From assembly GCF_005048155.1 (NCBI RefSeq), contig NZ_SUMB01000003.1, positions 310,001 through 374,000 of the forward strand: 64,000 nt of DNA, read 5' to 3'. Under the pieces are notes generated by a model that had not been told where the DNA came from, did no database searches, and saw only the letters and a program-made list of their open reading frames with translations. Numbering within the stretch: the first letter of the stretch is position 1; each line of letters starts with the position of its first letter. The translations under genes were made by a program, and so were the position numbers. The DNA comes from Streptomyces piniterrae. Lineage in GTDB: Bacteria; Actinomycetota; Actinomycetes; Streptomycetales; Streptomycetaceae. Shown piece by piece: positions 17,692 to 27,835 of the stretch.

Positions 17692-18288
17692 TCACACGCT
17701 CCGGGCGTTCCATGCGACCACCGCGGGCCGGCCGTGCTCGGTTCCCAGGACGCCGACCGCCCCGGTGGTGAACGTGAACAGCCCGCCCGCGGTGGCCGGC
17801 AGCCCGAGCCTGCGGGCGGTCAGCACCCGCAGAAAGTGCGCATGCGCCACCAGGGCCACATCGCCCTCGTCGGCATCAAGCTCGGGCACGATCCGCGCCA
17901 GCACATGGTCGGCGCGGGCCCCGACCTGCTCGGGCGACTCCCCCGGGTGCGCGTCGGGCCCGGGGGGCACGCCGTCGGTGAACAGATACCAGCCGGGCCT
18001 GGAGCGCTGGATCTCCGCAGTGGTGACGCCCTCGTAGCCGCCGTAATCCCATTCCCGCAGGTCGGCGTCGATCTCCGGCCGTGCGAGACCGGCCAGCTCG
18101 GCGGTGCGCAGGGCCCGCGCCATCGGGCTGGCGTACACCCGCCCGATCTTCCTGCCGGACAGCAGCGGCCGCAGCGCGCGGGCCTGCTCCTCACCCGCCG
18201 CGGTGAGCGGCAGGTCGGTCCAGCTGGTGTGCTGTCCCGCACGGCTCCACTCGGTTTCGCCGTGCCGGATCAGCAGCAGCTCACTCAC
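17692..18288 (-). CDS. Histidine phosphatase superfamily (phosphoglycerate mutase-like) protein
   Basis: A 198-residue enzyme with the phosphohistidine motif LIRHGETEWS (H9), a second basic pocket (SPMARALRTAEL), the acid/base glutamate in REWDYGGYEG and the second His in VAHAHFLR. This matches acid-phosphatase-type members (CobC/GpmB-like) rather than true glycolytic mutase. The GTG start directly abuts the trxA stop with no gap, so the two are translated together. Substrate unknown. Confidence 0.88.
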   Translation of the reverse strand: MSELLLIRHGETEWSRAGQHTSWTDLPLTAAGEEQARALRPLLSGRKIGRVYASPMARALRTAELAGLARPEIDADLREWDYGGYEGVTTAEIQRSRPGWYLFTDGVPPGPDAHPGESPEQVGARADHVLARIVPELDADEGDVALVAHAHFLRVLTARRLGLPATAGGLFTFTTGAVGVLGTEHGRPAVVAWNARSV

Positions 18289-18672
18289 TCACTCGCCCTG
18301 CGCCTGCCCGCTCTGCTGGGCCTCGGCGACCGAGGCGCGGACCTCGTCCATGTCCAGACCGCGGGCCTGGCCGATGACGTCCTCCAGGGCGGCCTCCGGC
18401 AGCGCGCCCGGCTGTGCGAACACCGCGATGTTGTCGCGGACGATCATCAGGGTCGGGATGGACTGGATCTGGAACGCCGACGCCAGCTCGGGCTGCGCCT
18501 CCGTGTCGACCTTGGCGAAGACGAGGTCGTCGTGCTTGTCGGAGGACCGCTCGAAGACCGGGCCGAACTGCTTGCAGGGGCCGCACCACTCGGCCCAGAA
18601 GTCGATCAGGACGAAATCGTTGCCGGAAACGATCTCGTCGAAGTTGTCCTTGGTGAGCTCAACCGTGCTCAT
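18289..18672 (-). CDS. trxA: Thioredoxin
   Basis: A 127-residue thioredoxin with the active site WAEWCGPCK (C30, C33), a cis-proline segment IPTLMI near residue 73 and a C-terminal extension of about 20 residues beyond the usual 107 (AQQSGQAQGE). It is a cytosolic protein disulfide reductant normally reduced by thioredoxin reductase. ATG 18672 is preceded by a purine-rich site (GGAAG on the minus strand). It is followed immediately by the phosphatase gene. The 361-bp upstream gap should carry its promoter. Confidence 0.95.
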   Translation of the reverse strand: MSTVELTKDNFDEIVSGNDFVLIDFWAEWCGPCKQFGPVFERSSDKHDDLVFAKVDTEAQPELASAFQIQSIPTLMIVRDNIAVFAQPGALPEAALEDVIGQARGLDMDEVRASVAEAQQSGQAQGE

Positions 18673-19033
18673 GCTTCCCTGCTTCCGGTCTGTCGTCGGT
18701 TCCCGTAAGGGGTCCAGCTGCGGTAACCAGCACATCTCGTGCCGTATTCCGCATCGCATGCCGGACCGTCCCGCTCCCCTGCCCACCGAACGCCGTCCTA
18801 GACATACGAATCCGCGTGTGCCGCGACATACGAATCGACGCCCGGCGGCCACCCGGAGTCACCACGGCCGACCTTCCGCATTCCGGAAGCGCTGTCCCGC
18901 ACAACGGCAGAGGGTCCCGCTCCCGCACGACGCCAGAGGGTCCCGCACCCGCACAACCGCCGAGGTCCCGCACACGGCAGAGGCCGACGATGACCGTCGG
19001 CCTCGAACCTTCGCTGGTCCTCACTCCGGACGT
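18673..19033. other. Intergenic region upstream of trxA
   Basis: A 361-bp region between the trxA start and the cupin stop. It contains several imperfect copies of a GCAGAGGGTCCCGC-like unit between about 18905 and 18985 and repeats of CATACGAATC near 18803-18836. No reading frame with coding character was found. The trxA promoter should lie at its left part. Confidence 0.5.
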
Positions 19034-19402
19034 CTACGACCCACCCTTCGCCTTGCCGTACTCGGTGGCCATGGCCCCGGCGAAGTCGTACAGGATGACC
19101 TGCTCGTCCCCGACGACCCAGGCGTCATGCCCCGGAGAGACGACGAAGACGTCGCCGGGACCCGCCTCGGTCTCCGCGCCGTCGTCCATCCTGATGCGCA
19201 TCCGGCCCTGGACCACGTAGCCGTTGTGGTGGACCTCGCAGCTGTCCGTCGCGACGAGCGGGCGCAGCGACTCCGACCAGCGCCAGCCGGGCTCGAAAGT
19301 GGCCACGGCGAAGTCCAGTCCGGTGAGGTGCAGGGCTTCGAGATGGCCTAGGGGAAAGTCCCGCCGCTCATCCGGCTTGTCGATCGTTTTGACTTCCAAC
19401 AT
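19034..19402 (-). CDS. Cupin-domain protein
   Basis: A 122-residue single-domain cupin. Motif 1 region contains WSESLRPLV ... EVHHNGYVVQGRMRI and motif 2 GPGDVFVVSPGHDAWV, giving the usual beta-barrel with His/Glu metal ligands. The ribosome binding site AGGAGGAAT precedes the ATG. It stands alone between trxA and the MBL-fold gene, divergent from the latter. Members act as small metal-dependent enzymes or binding proteins; the substrate cannot be inferred. Confidence 0.88.
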   Translation of the reverse strand: MLEVKTIDKPDERRDFPLGHLEALHLTGLDFAVATFEPGWRWSESLRPLVATDSCEVHHNGYVVQGRMRIRMDDGAETEAGPGDVFVVSPGHDAWVVGDEQVILYDFAGAMATEYGKAKGGS

Positions 19403-19619
19403 CAGGGATTCCTCCTACCGGATTCCCACCCCCGGTTTCCCACCCCCTGGCCCTTCCATGGTGCGCCGCACGGCAGCGGGCGGCCACCGCGCGCGCCCCG
19501 CCCCATCAGGCCGCGCCGGGCAACCGGCCCCACCAGGGAAGAGGCCGTCTCACCGGGAAAGACCCGGGTCCCGGATCTACCATGGGCAGGGGGTAGGGGG
19601 GCTGGAAGGACGTGCTGTC

Positions 19620-20408
19620 ATGGAGACATCCGTCGATGAGATAGCCGAGGGCATCTACCGGATATCCACCTTCGTTCCCGAGATCGCGCAGCCCGCGGGG
19701 TTCACGTTCAACCAATTCCTGGTCGACGCGGAGGAGCCGCTGCTCTTCCACACGGGCATGCGGTCGCTCTTCCCCGCCGTCTCGGAAGCCGTCGGCCGGG
19801 TGGTGCCGCTGGAGCGGCTGCGCTGGCTGACCTTCGGACATGTCGAGGCGGACGAATGCGGCGCGATGAACCAGTTCCTGGCCGCCGCCCCGCACGCCGA
19901 GGTGGCGCACGGCATGCTCGGCTGCCTGGTGTCCATCAACGACCTGGCCGACCGCCCGCCACGCCCGATGGCCGACGGCGAGACGCTCGACCTCGGCGGC
20001 AAGAAGGTGCGCCGCCGCGTCCGGAACCTCAACACCCCGCATGTGCCGCACAATTGGGAAGCCCGGGTGCTGTACGAGGAGACCACCCGCACACTCCTCT
20101 GCGGTGACCTCTTCACCCACGTGGGCAACGGGCCCCCGGTCACCGAGGACGACCTCGTCGATGTCGCCCTGGAAGCCGAGGAAATGTTCCGTCAGACCTC
20201 CTGCCTGACCGCGGCGGTCGAGACGATGCGCTCGCTCGCCGACCTCGCACCGCAGACGCTGGCCGTCATGCACGGCTCCTCGTTCCGCGGCGACTGCGCG
20301 GGCGCGCTGCGCTCCCTGGCCGACGGGCTCGCGGTGCGCTTCAGCCCCGAGGCGGAATTCGTCGCCCGCCCGAGCATCCTGTCCGGCGGAGAGGCCACGG
20401 AGTCCTGA
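19620..20408 (+). CDS. MBL-fold protein, flavodiiron/ODP-like
   Basis: A 262-residue metallo-beta-lactamase-fold protein. The first metal motif is GHVEADE rather than HxHxDH. H-x-E-x-D is the ligand pattern of the diiron lactamase-like domain in flavodiiron proteins and stand-alone ODP oxygen sensors. Further ligand candidates are His in PHVPHNWE, Asp in CGDLF and His in MHGSS. There is no flavodoxin domain, so an electron partner would have to be separate. The first strand (GIYRISTF) also matches the group. It may reduce O2/NO or sense oxygen. Confidence 0.85.
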   Translation: METSVDEIAEGIYRISTFVPEIAQPAGFTFNQFLVDAEEPLLFHTGMRSLFPAVSEAVGRVVPLERLRWLTFGHVEADECGAMNQFLAAAPHAEVAHGMLGCLVSINDLADRPPRPMADGETLDLGGKKVRRRVRNLNTPHVPHNWEARVLYEETTRTLLCGDLFTHVGNGPPVTEDDLVDVALEAEEMFRQTSCLTAAVETMRSLADLAPQTLAVMHGSSFRGDCAGALRSLADGLAVRFSPEAEFVARPSILSGGEATES

Positions 20409-20640
20409 GGCCTACGGAGTCCTGACGCCCAAGGAGTCCTGACGCCTTGGCGGGCCGTGACGGCAGTCCCGCGATGCCAGACCCGTGACGGCAGTCCCGT
20501 GACGCCGGCCCCATGACGTCTGACGCCCCGACAACGCCCGTCGCGATGACGCACCTGCACCCCCGTACGGGACAAATCGGCGCTCTTCGCTCCCCGACGG
20601 CTAGCATCGCCACCACTCACCAAGAACGGAGCCTTCATCT
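20409..20640. repeat. Intergenic region with short direct repeats
   Basis: Contains repeats of GGAGTCCTGACGCC (20416-20447) and two copies of CCGTGACGGCAGTCCCG (about 20455 and 20485). The right end holds the promoter and leader of the GT2 gene. No gene seen. Confidence 0.5.
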
Positions 20641-21516
20641 GTGGGTCATCTGCGCGTAGGTGTCGCCATCTTGACCATGGGGAGCCGCCCCGCCGAGCTC
20701 CAGGCGCTGCTCGACTCGGTCGCCAAGCAGGACCTCCCGGCAGCCCGGATCGTGGTCGTCGGGAACGGTTCACCGCTGCCCCCCTTGCCGGACGGCACGA
20801 CGGGCATCGAGCTGACCGAGAATCTCGGGGTCTCCGGTGGCCGGAACGTGGCACTGGACGAGCTGCGCAAACACGGAGACGTGGACGTGGTGGTCGACCT
20901 CGACGACGACGGACTGCTGATCAGCGCGGACGTCTTCAGCCGACTGGAAGAACTCTACGAGCGCGACCCCCAGTTGGGGATCGTCAGCTTCCGTATCGCG
21001 GACGAACGGGGACGCACCCAGCGGCGGCACGTCCCCCGGCTGCGCGTCGGCGACCCCGCGCGGGGCGGCCTCGTGACGACGTTCCTCGGCGGCGGCCACG
21101 CACTGTCGATGGCGATGCTGGACAGAATCGGCGGCTGGCCGGACGAGTTCTTCTACGCGCACGAGGAGACCGACCTCGCATGGCGCGCCCTGGACGACGG
21201 CTGGCGGGTCCGCTACGAGCCGAAGATCATCCTCCAGCACCCGTGGACCTCGCCCACCCGGCACGCGGTCTACCACCGCATGGTCGCCAGAAACCGGGTG
21301 TGGCTGGCGAAGCGGCATCTCCCCGCTGTTCTGGTGCCCGTCTATCTCGGCACCTGGGCGGTGCTGACGGCCGCCCGGAGCCGGTCGGCGGCGGGGCTGC
21401 GGGCCTGGGCCGGCGGCTTCGCCGAAGGCGTCCGCACACCGTGCGGCCGCCGGAAGCCGATGCGCTGGCGCACCGTGTGGCGGATGACGCGGCTGGGGCG
21501 CCCGCCGGTGATCTAG
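20641..21516 (+). CDS. GT2-family glycosyltransferase
   Basis: A 291-residue GT-A enzyme. It starts VAILTMGSRPAELQALLDSV, has the nucleotide-binding segment NLGVSGGRNVAL, a DLDDD metal motif (about residues 82-86), and the acceptor/catalytic region GGWPDEFFYAHEETDLAWRA with the ED-type acidic pair. The C-terminal 60 residues are hydrophobic then basic, suggesting membrane association. These are features of rhamnosyl/galactosyl-type inverting transferases (WcaA/RfbF-like). The start is GTG after a GGAG-type site. It has no gene partners in the same direction, so its acceptor is unknown. Confidence 0.92.
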   Translation: MGHLRVGVAILTMGSRPAELQALLDSVAKQDLPAARIVVVGNGSPLPPLPDGTTGIELTENLGVSGGRNVALDELRKHGDVDVVVDLDDDGLLISADVFSRLEELYERDPQLGIVSFRIADERGRTQRRHVPRLRVGDPARGGLVTTFLGGGHALSMAMLDRIGGWPDEFFYAHEETDLAWRALDDGWRVRYEPKIILQHPWTSPTRHAVYHRMVARNRVWLAKRHLPAVLVPVYLGTWAVLTAARSRSAAGLRAWAGGFAEGVRTPCGRRKPMRWRTVWRMTRLGRPPVI

Positions 21517-21697
21517 AGCCGGTCCCGGCCGTCCGCCGGTGATCTGGACCTGGTCCCGGCCATCCGCCGGGGCCGTCCGCCGAGGACATGGCCGAAGCCC
21601 CCGGAAACGCGCCTCCGAGGCCGCGTACGCAGGGGATGTTCCCGCCACCGGCACAGCCGCCAGCTGTCCCCGTCCGACGGCGGGAGAACGGCAAGAG

Positions 21698-21728
21698 AAG
21701 GGCCGCCATGGTCTCCATGGCGGCCCTT
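21698..21728. terminator. Strong hairpin, likely bidirectional terminator
   Basis: A perfect 14-bp stem (AAGGGCCGCCATGG with CCATGGCGGCCCTT) around a 3-base loop. It lies between the GT2 gene (+) and the tRNA-Met/Ile gene (-), where it could end transcription from both sides. Confidence 0.75.
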
Positions 21729-21777
21729 GATCCTTCTCTTCGCCTGGTCAGATCGTTTCTGCACTACCAGGCTGCGG

Positions 21778-21851
21778 TGGGGCAGGTGGGACTCGAACCC
21801 ACGGCCGACGGATTATGAGTCCGCTGCTCTAACCGGCTGAGCTACTGCCCC
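21778..21851 (-). tRNA. tRNA with CAT anticodon (Met, or Ile2 with modified C)
   Basis: A 74-nt cloverleaf read on the minus strand: acceptor GGGGCAG/CTGCCCC, D-loop AGCCGGTTA, anticodon loop CTCATAA, T-loop GGGTTCGAGTCCC, discriminator A, no encoded CCA. The CAT anticodon fits elongator tRNA-Met or the lysidine-modified tRNA-Ile2. ACTCATAATC in the anticodon arm is compatible with both; a covariance-model isotype call would decide. Confidence 0.95.
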
Positions 21852-22001
21852 CTCCACGGCGCGCCGCGCACATTTGTGCGCGCCGTCTGCCGCAGCATAG
21901 CCGCTCATACGATCTGTTGCCCGTGAGGACCGTCGTCGCGCGACGATGCACGTCCAAGAGGACTTGGATCACCGGGGGTTCGGTTCCACGGGACAAGAAA
22001 A

Positions 22002-22021
22002 AGGACCCCTTCCGGGGTCCT
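22002..22021 (-). terminator. Rho-independent terminator after the tRNA-Asn pair
   Basis: On the minus strand an 8-bp stem AGGACCCC/GGGGTCCT with a 4-base loop is followed by a T-rich run (TTTTTCTT). This is a textbook intrinsic terminator, placed directly downstream of the two tRNA-Asn genes. Confidence 0.85.
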
Positions 22022-22032
22022 CGTTCCTTCTG

Positions 22033-22105
22033 CTCCCCCGACTGGACTCGAACCAGTAACCCTCCGGTTAACAGCCGAATGCTCTGCCAATTGAGCTACA
22101 GGGGA
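22033..22105 (-). tRNA. tRNA-Asn (GTT), copy 1
   Basis: A 73-nt cloverleaf: acceptor TCCCCTG/CGGGGGA, anticodon loop CTGTTAA with GTT anticodon, T-arm ACTGGTTCGAGTCCAGT, discriminator G. It differs from the copy at 22111 only in the anticodon stem and variable region (CATTCGG/CCGGAGGG here). Confidence 0.97.
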
Positions 22106-22110
22106 TTGAG

Positions 22111-22183
22111 CTCCCCCGACTGGACTCGAACCAGTAACCTGCCGGTTAACAGCCGGCTGCTCTGCCAATTGAGCTACAGGGGA
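22111..22183 (-). tRNA. tRNA-Asn (GTT), copy 2
   Basis: Same acceptor, D and T arms as the copy at 22033, with anticodon stem GCCGG/CCGGC. The two genes are separated by only 5 bp and are certainly co-transcribed; the upstream copy in transcription is this one. Confidence 0.97.
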
Positions 22184-22375
22184 TTGCTCTGTGTGCCTCG
22201 AATGCGCTGCTGTCCGGGCTTCCGGACGGCGCGCGCTCGCTGCGACACATACATTAGCGCAAGCAGGGGGGTGCTCCGCCAATCGGTATCGCCTCAGGTC
22301 ACCTCTGGTGATCTCCGGCCCCGGAGGGTAGGCGCACGGCACGGAGCGAGACCGACGAGAGGGAAGGGTGGAGCC

Positions 22376-22675
22376 ATGCGCTACCGGCTCACGTTCATCG
22401 CGGGACTGGCCGTCGGCTACGTGCTCGGCACGCGGGCCGGCCGGGAGCGGTACGAGCAGCTGCGCAAGAGCGCCCAGCGGGTGGCGCAGAACCCCACCGT
22501 CCGCAACAGCGTCGAGTCCGTCTCGCTGACCGGGCGCGAGGCCGCGACCAAGGCGTTCGGGGCGGTTTCGGCCAAGGTCGGCGACCGGCTGCCGGAGTCC
22601 GTCAGCGGCCGGGTCCGGTCGCTGCGGGAGCAGCGCGCCAACGAGGACGACGACTGGGGCACCAGCAACACGTGA
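22376..22675 (+). CDS. Small YtxH-like membrane-anchored protein
   Basis: A 99-residue protein with a short N-terminal hydrophobic segment (LTFIAGLAVGYVLGTRAG) followed by a charged helical region and an acidic tail (RANEDDDWG). The GYVLGxRAGRERYEQL motif is common to actinobacterial YtxH-like proteins of unknown function. GGTGGAG stands 4 bases before the ATG. It lies alone between the tRNA genes and the FGGY kinase. Confidence 0.78.
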   Translation: MRYRLTFIAGLAVGYVLGTRAGRERYEQLRKSAQRVAQNPTVRNSVESVSLTGREAATKAFGAVSAKVGDRLPESVSGRVRSLREQRANEDDDWGTSNT

Positions 22676-22877
22676 GCCGCGCCGGCGGTCCGTTCCCGCA
22701 GGTCCGCTCACGTCCGAGCCAGCGGCCCGCTCCCACCCGACCCAGCAGCCTGCTCCCACCCGACCCACCGGCCTGCTCCCACCCGGCCCACCCGGCGTCC
22801 ACGAGTTTTCCGACGCGCCGTCTCCGGGCAAACCCTGACTCTCCTCTTATGCGTCTCATGGGGCATCATCTGGGGCC

Positions 22878-24359
22878 ATGGGGAAAGTCGCCGGGTTGGA
22901 CAGTTCGTCCGAGAGCACACGAATCGTCGTCTGCGATGCGGACACGGGTGCCGTCATCAGGCAGGGGTACGCGCCGCACCCCATCGAGAAGGGGCCGGAA
23001 GCCGATCCGCAGGCCTGGCTGATGTCGCTCGGTGAGGCGGCCGGCGGCGGGCTGCTCGAAGGGGTGCAGGCGATCGGCGTCGCGGCGCAGCAGGACGGTC
23101 TGGTGCCGCTGGACGCCGACGGCAATCTCGTACGGCCCGCGCTGGTCGGCAACGACAAGCGGGCGCAGAGCGCGGCCGCGGATCTGATCGACTCGCTGGG
23201 CGGTCGGAGCGCCTGGGCGCAGGCCGTCGGGGCGGTGCCGCAGGCGACGCATCCGGTGACGAAGATGCGCTGGCTGGCACGTACGGAGCCGGCGAACGCG
23301 GCCCGGATCGCGGAGGTCATGCAGCCGCACGACTGGCTGGCGTGGCAGCTGCTGGGACGGCCGGCGCGGCGTACGACGGACCGTGGCGGCGCCTCGGCGA
23401 CCGGGTTCTGGTCGGCGGCGGCCGGGTCGTACCGGCCGGATCTGGTGGAACTGGCGCTGGGCCATCAGGTGCGGCTGCCGGAGGTGCTGGGCCCGTCGGG
23501 GACGGCCGGTTTCACGCCTGAGGGGCTGCTGATCTCCGCCGGTACGGGCCAGACGATGGCGGCCGTCTTCGGGCTGGGCGTCGGGGAGGGCGACGCGGTG
23601 GTGTCGCTGGGCGCCTCGGGGTCCGTCTTCGGGATCCATCACGAGGCGCTGGCCGACCCGACGGGCACCATCACCTCGTTCGCCGACGCGACGGGCCGGC
23701 ATCTGCCGGTGGTGTACACGAGCAACGCGGTGCGGGTGCTGCGCGGTACGGCGGAGATGCTCGGGACGGATCTGGAGGGGCTGTCCGCGCTGGCGCTGAA
23801 GTCGTCGCCGGGCGCGTACGGCATGGTGCTGCTGCCGTATCTGGAGGGCGAGCGGACGCCGAACCTGCCGCACACCGCGGGGTCGTTGCACGGGATGCGG
23901 CGGGAGAGCATGAAGCCGGAGCATCTGGCGCGGGCGGCCGTGGAGGGCATGCTCTGCGGGCTCGCGGACGCGCTGGATGTGCTGCGCGGGCGGGGTGTGG
24001 CGGTGCGCCGGGTGTTCCTGCTGGGTGCGGCGGCGGAGCTGGGCGCGGTGCAGGCGGCGGCGCCGGGGCTGTTCGGGGTGCAGGTCGTGGTGCCGCAGCC
24101 GGCGGAGTACGCGGCGCTGGGCGCGGCACGGCAGGCCGCGTGGGCGCTGGGCGTGGCGCATGGCACGCTCACCCCGGCCGCCGGCGCGGGCGCCGGGCCG
24201 GGTGGCGGATCCGCGTGGGTCGATCCGCCCCGGTGGCCGGCGGCCGCGAGCCAGGTCTTCGAGCCGGGCGAGGAACTCCCGGTCGGGCAGGCCGTGCGCC
24301 AGCAGTATGTGACGGTGCGGGACGAGGCCTATCCGGGGGTGTTCCGGCGGGAGGCGTGA
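22878..24359 (+). CDS. FGGY-family carbohydrate kinase (xylulokinase-like)
   Basis: A 493-residue kinase of the FGGY family. The N-terminal ATPase strand is VAGLDSSSESTRIVV, the substrate region includes AAQQDGLVPLD, and the adenine-binding/phosphate part has SLGASGSVFGI and LLGAAAELGAVQAAAP. It is closest in pattern to D-xylulokinases, phosphorylating a keto-pentose with ATP in the cytosol. No isomerase, transporter or sugar regulator adjoins it, so the sugar is uncertain. The gene converges with hrdA, 23 bp apart. Confidence 0.88.
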   Translation: MGKVAGLDSSSESTRIVVCDADTGAVIRQGYAPHPIEKGPEADPQAWLMSLGEAAGGGLLEGVQAIGVAAQQDGLVPLDADGNLVRPALVGNDKRAQSAAADLIDSLGGRSAWAQAVGAVPQATHPVTKMRWLARTEPANAARIAEVMQPHDWLAWQLLGRPARRTTDRGGASATGFWSAAAGSYRPDLVELALGHQVRLPEVLGPSGTAGFTPEGLLISAGTGQTMAAVFGLGVGEGDAVVSLGASGSVFGIHHEALADPTGTITSFADATGRHLPVVYTSNAVRVLRGTAEMLGTDLEGLSALALKSSPGAYGMVLLPYLEGERTPNLPHTAGSLHGMRRESMKPEHLARAAVEGMLCGLADALDVLRGRGVAVRRVFLLGAAAELGAVQAAAPGLFGVQVVVPQPAEYAALGAARQAAWALGVAHGTLTPAAGAGAGPGGGSAWVDPPRWPAAASQVFEPGEELPVGQAVRQQYVTVRDEAYPGVFRREA

Positions 24360-24382
24360 CGGGCCGGGGCACGGCCCCCGGC

Positions 24383-25666
<1,284 letters not shown>

Positions 25667-25796
25667 CGCTCCTCAGTGTGGGGTACGACACACTCCCGCC
25701 ACGAGGGGCGTGCGACCACTTTTTGAGTCCGGTCCGTGACCGGGCGGCTACGGCGGGGTGGGGAGAGGGGTGGTGCGCCGTGTGCGGTGGTGCGCC

Positions 25797-27737
25797 TCAG
25801 AGCGCCGCGTAGCCCCGTTCGCGGAGGGACTGGCCGTACTGCTGGAGGACCCAGAGTTCGTTCTGGACTGCGGCGAGGTGCTCGGGGTCGGCGCTGGGGC
25901 CGAGGCGCTGGAGGGTGCCGCGGATTTCGGATACCCGCTGGTTGACGGCGGCGAGGCGGACGGCGACCAACTGGACGCCGGCGTAGGCCTCGTCGGGCTC
26001 GCGGCGGGTGTGCAGCGGCTCGACGGTGAGCTCGGTGACCATGGCGCGGACGGTGTCGTCGGGGGCGGCGTCGCGGACCCGGGGGACGTAGCCGTTGTCG
26101 GCGGCGCCGGCCGTGGTGCCGCCGGCGTCCTCGATGCACTGGCGGACGACGGCGTAGGGCGGGGCGGTGAACTCGTCGGCGCCGTAGGCGTCGAAGGCCG
26201 GGGAGACCAGGTCGGGGCGCTGGAGGGCGAGCTTGAGGAGCTCCCGCTCGACGCGGTGGGCGGGGCTGCGGAGGTTGAGGGCGGGGCCCCCATGTCGCAG
26301 CGGCCCGGGCGCGGGGCGGGCCTGCTCGGGCGCGGGGGCCTGGTCGCGGTGCTGCCGGCGGCGCTGGCCGGTGCCGTCGGCGGCGCCGCCGTCGCGGCCG
26401 CGCTCACGGGCCCATCGGGCGAGCTGGGCGACGCGCTTGACCACGAACTGGGTGTCCAGGATGCCGAGCATGCCGGCCAGCTGGACGGCGGATTCGTGCT
26501 GGATGGAGCTGTTCTTGATGTTCGCGACGATGGGCGCCGCCTCGTCGAGGGCGGCGGCGCGGCCGACGGTCGTGTCGAGGTTGTGCTGGGAGACGACATG
26601 GCGCAGCGCGAACTCGAAGAGCGGGGTGCGGGACTCGACGAGGCCGGCGACGGCCTCATCGCCGTTGGCGAGGCGCAGGTCGCAGGGGTCCATGCCGCCG
26701 GGGGTGATGGCGATGGAGGTTTCGGCGGCGAACTTCTGGTCGTCCTCGAAGGCGCGCAGGGCGGCCTTCTGGCCGGCGGCGTCGCCGTCGAAGGTGAAGA
26801 CGACCTCGGAGCGGGCGTTGTCCATCAGGAGACGGCGGAGGATCTTGATGTGGCCCTCGCCGAACGACGTGCCACAGGTGGCGATGGCGGTGGTGACGCC
26901 GGCGAGATGGCAGGCCATGACGTCCGTGTAGCCCTCGACGACCACCGCGCGACTGGTCCTGGCGATCTCCTTCTTGGCGAGGTCGATGCCGTAGAGGACC
27001 TGGGACTTGCGGTAGATGGGGGTCTCGGGGGTGTTGAGGTACTTGGGGCCGTTGTCGTCGTCGCGGAGCTTGCGGGCGCCGAAGCCGACGACCTCGCCGG
27101 CGATATCGCGGATCGGCCACATCAGGCGGCCGCGGAACCGGTCGATGGGCTTGCCGCTGCGGCTGTCCTGGGCGAGGCCGGAGAGGATCAGCTCCTTGTC
27201 GCTGAAGCCGCGGCCGCGCAGGAAGCGGGTGAGGTGGTCCCAGCCGGCCGGGCTGTAGCCGACGCCGAAGTGCTCGGCGGCGCTCTGGTCGAAGCCGCGC
27301 CCGGCGAGGAACTTGCGGGCGATCTCGGCCTCGGGGCTGTCCAGCTGGTCGATGTAGAACTGCGCGGCGGCCTTGTGGGCCTCCACCAGGCGGGTGCGCT
27401 CGCCCTGCTGGCGGCCGGGGGTGTAGCCGCCCTCCTCGTAGCGCAGGGTGATGCCGGCCTGGGAGGCGAGGCGCTCGATGGTCTCGGCGAAGGAGAGATG
27501 GTCGATCTTCATGACGAAGTCGACGGTGTCGCCGCCCTCCTGGCAGCCGAAGCAGTGGTAGAGCCCCTTGGCGGGGCTCACGTGGAACGACGGGGACTTC
27601 TCGTCGTGGAAGGGGCACAGGCCCTTGAGGTTGCCGCCGCCGGCGTTGCGGAGCTGGAGGTATTCGGACACGACGGCGTCGATCGGGACCGCGTCCCGGA
27701 CCGCCTTCACGTCGTCATCGTTGATCCGTCCTGCCAC
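25797..27737 (-). CDS. dnaG: DNA primase
   Basis: A 646-residue DnaG. The N-terminal CHC2 zinc finger uses C41, H44, C62 and C65 (CPFHDEKSPSF ... YHCFGC). The TOPRIM core carries VVVEGYTDVMA and FTFDGDAAGQ. The C-terminal helicase-binding region is preceded by an Arg/Gln/Pro-rich linker around residues 440-480. It makes RNA primers at the replication fork. Divergent neighbours are absent; the next gene upstream (PLP lyase) is 98 bp away in the same direction. Length and motifs are normal for actinobacteria. Confidence 0.97.
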   Translation of the reverse strand: MAGRINDDDVKAVRDAVPIDAVVSEYLQLRNAGGGNLKGLCPFHDEKSPSFHVSPAKGLYHCFGCQEGGDTVDFVMKIDHLSFAETIERLASQAGITLRYEEGGYTPGRQQGERTRLVEAHKAAAQFYIDQLDSPEAEIARKFLAGRGFDQSAAEHFGVGYSPAGWDHLTRFLRGRGFSDKELILSGLAQDSRSGKPIDRFRGRLMWPIRDIAGEVVGFGARKLRDDDNGPKYLNTPETPIYRKSQVLYGIDLAKKEIARTSRAVVVEGYTDVMACHLAGVTTAIATCGTSFGEGHIKILRRLLMDNARSEVVFTFDGDAAGQKAALRAFEDDQKFAAETSIAITPGGMDPCDLRLANGDEAVAGLVESRTPLFEFALRHVVSQHNLDTTVGRAAALDEAAPIVANIKNSSIQHESAVQLAGMLGILDTQFVVKRVAQLARWARERGRDGGAADGTGQRRRQHRDQAPAPEQARPAPGPLRHGGPALNLRSPAHRVERELLKLALQRPDLVSPAFDAYGADEFTAPPYAVVRQCIEDAGGTTAGAADNGYVPRVRDAAPDDTVRAMVTELTVEPLHTRREPDEAYAGVQLVAVRLAAVNQRVSEIRGTLQRLGPSADPEHLAAVQNELWVLQQYGQSLRERGYAAL

Positions 27738-27835
27738 GCGTGAATTCTACGGCCGGGGTCGGACACTCCCCGCCGCGCGTACGCCCGCGCGGTGCGGACC
27801 GCCGTCCCCGGCACTCCGCCCAGCGGCTCCGGGCC

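Noticed and set aside
21778..22183. tRNA cluster as an integration site of a mobile element
   Set aside because: tRNA genes are common attachment sites, but no integrase, no duplicated tRNA 3' end and no accessory genes are seen next to them.
25758..27743. A 661-codon plus-strand frame over dnaG
   Set aside because: Gly/Ala/Val/Asp low-complexity shadow; the minus strand encodes an intact DNA primase with all zinc ligands.
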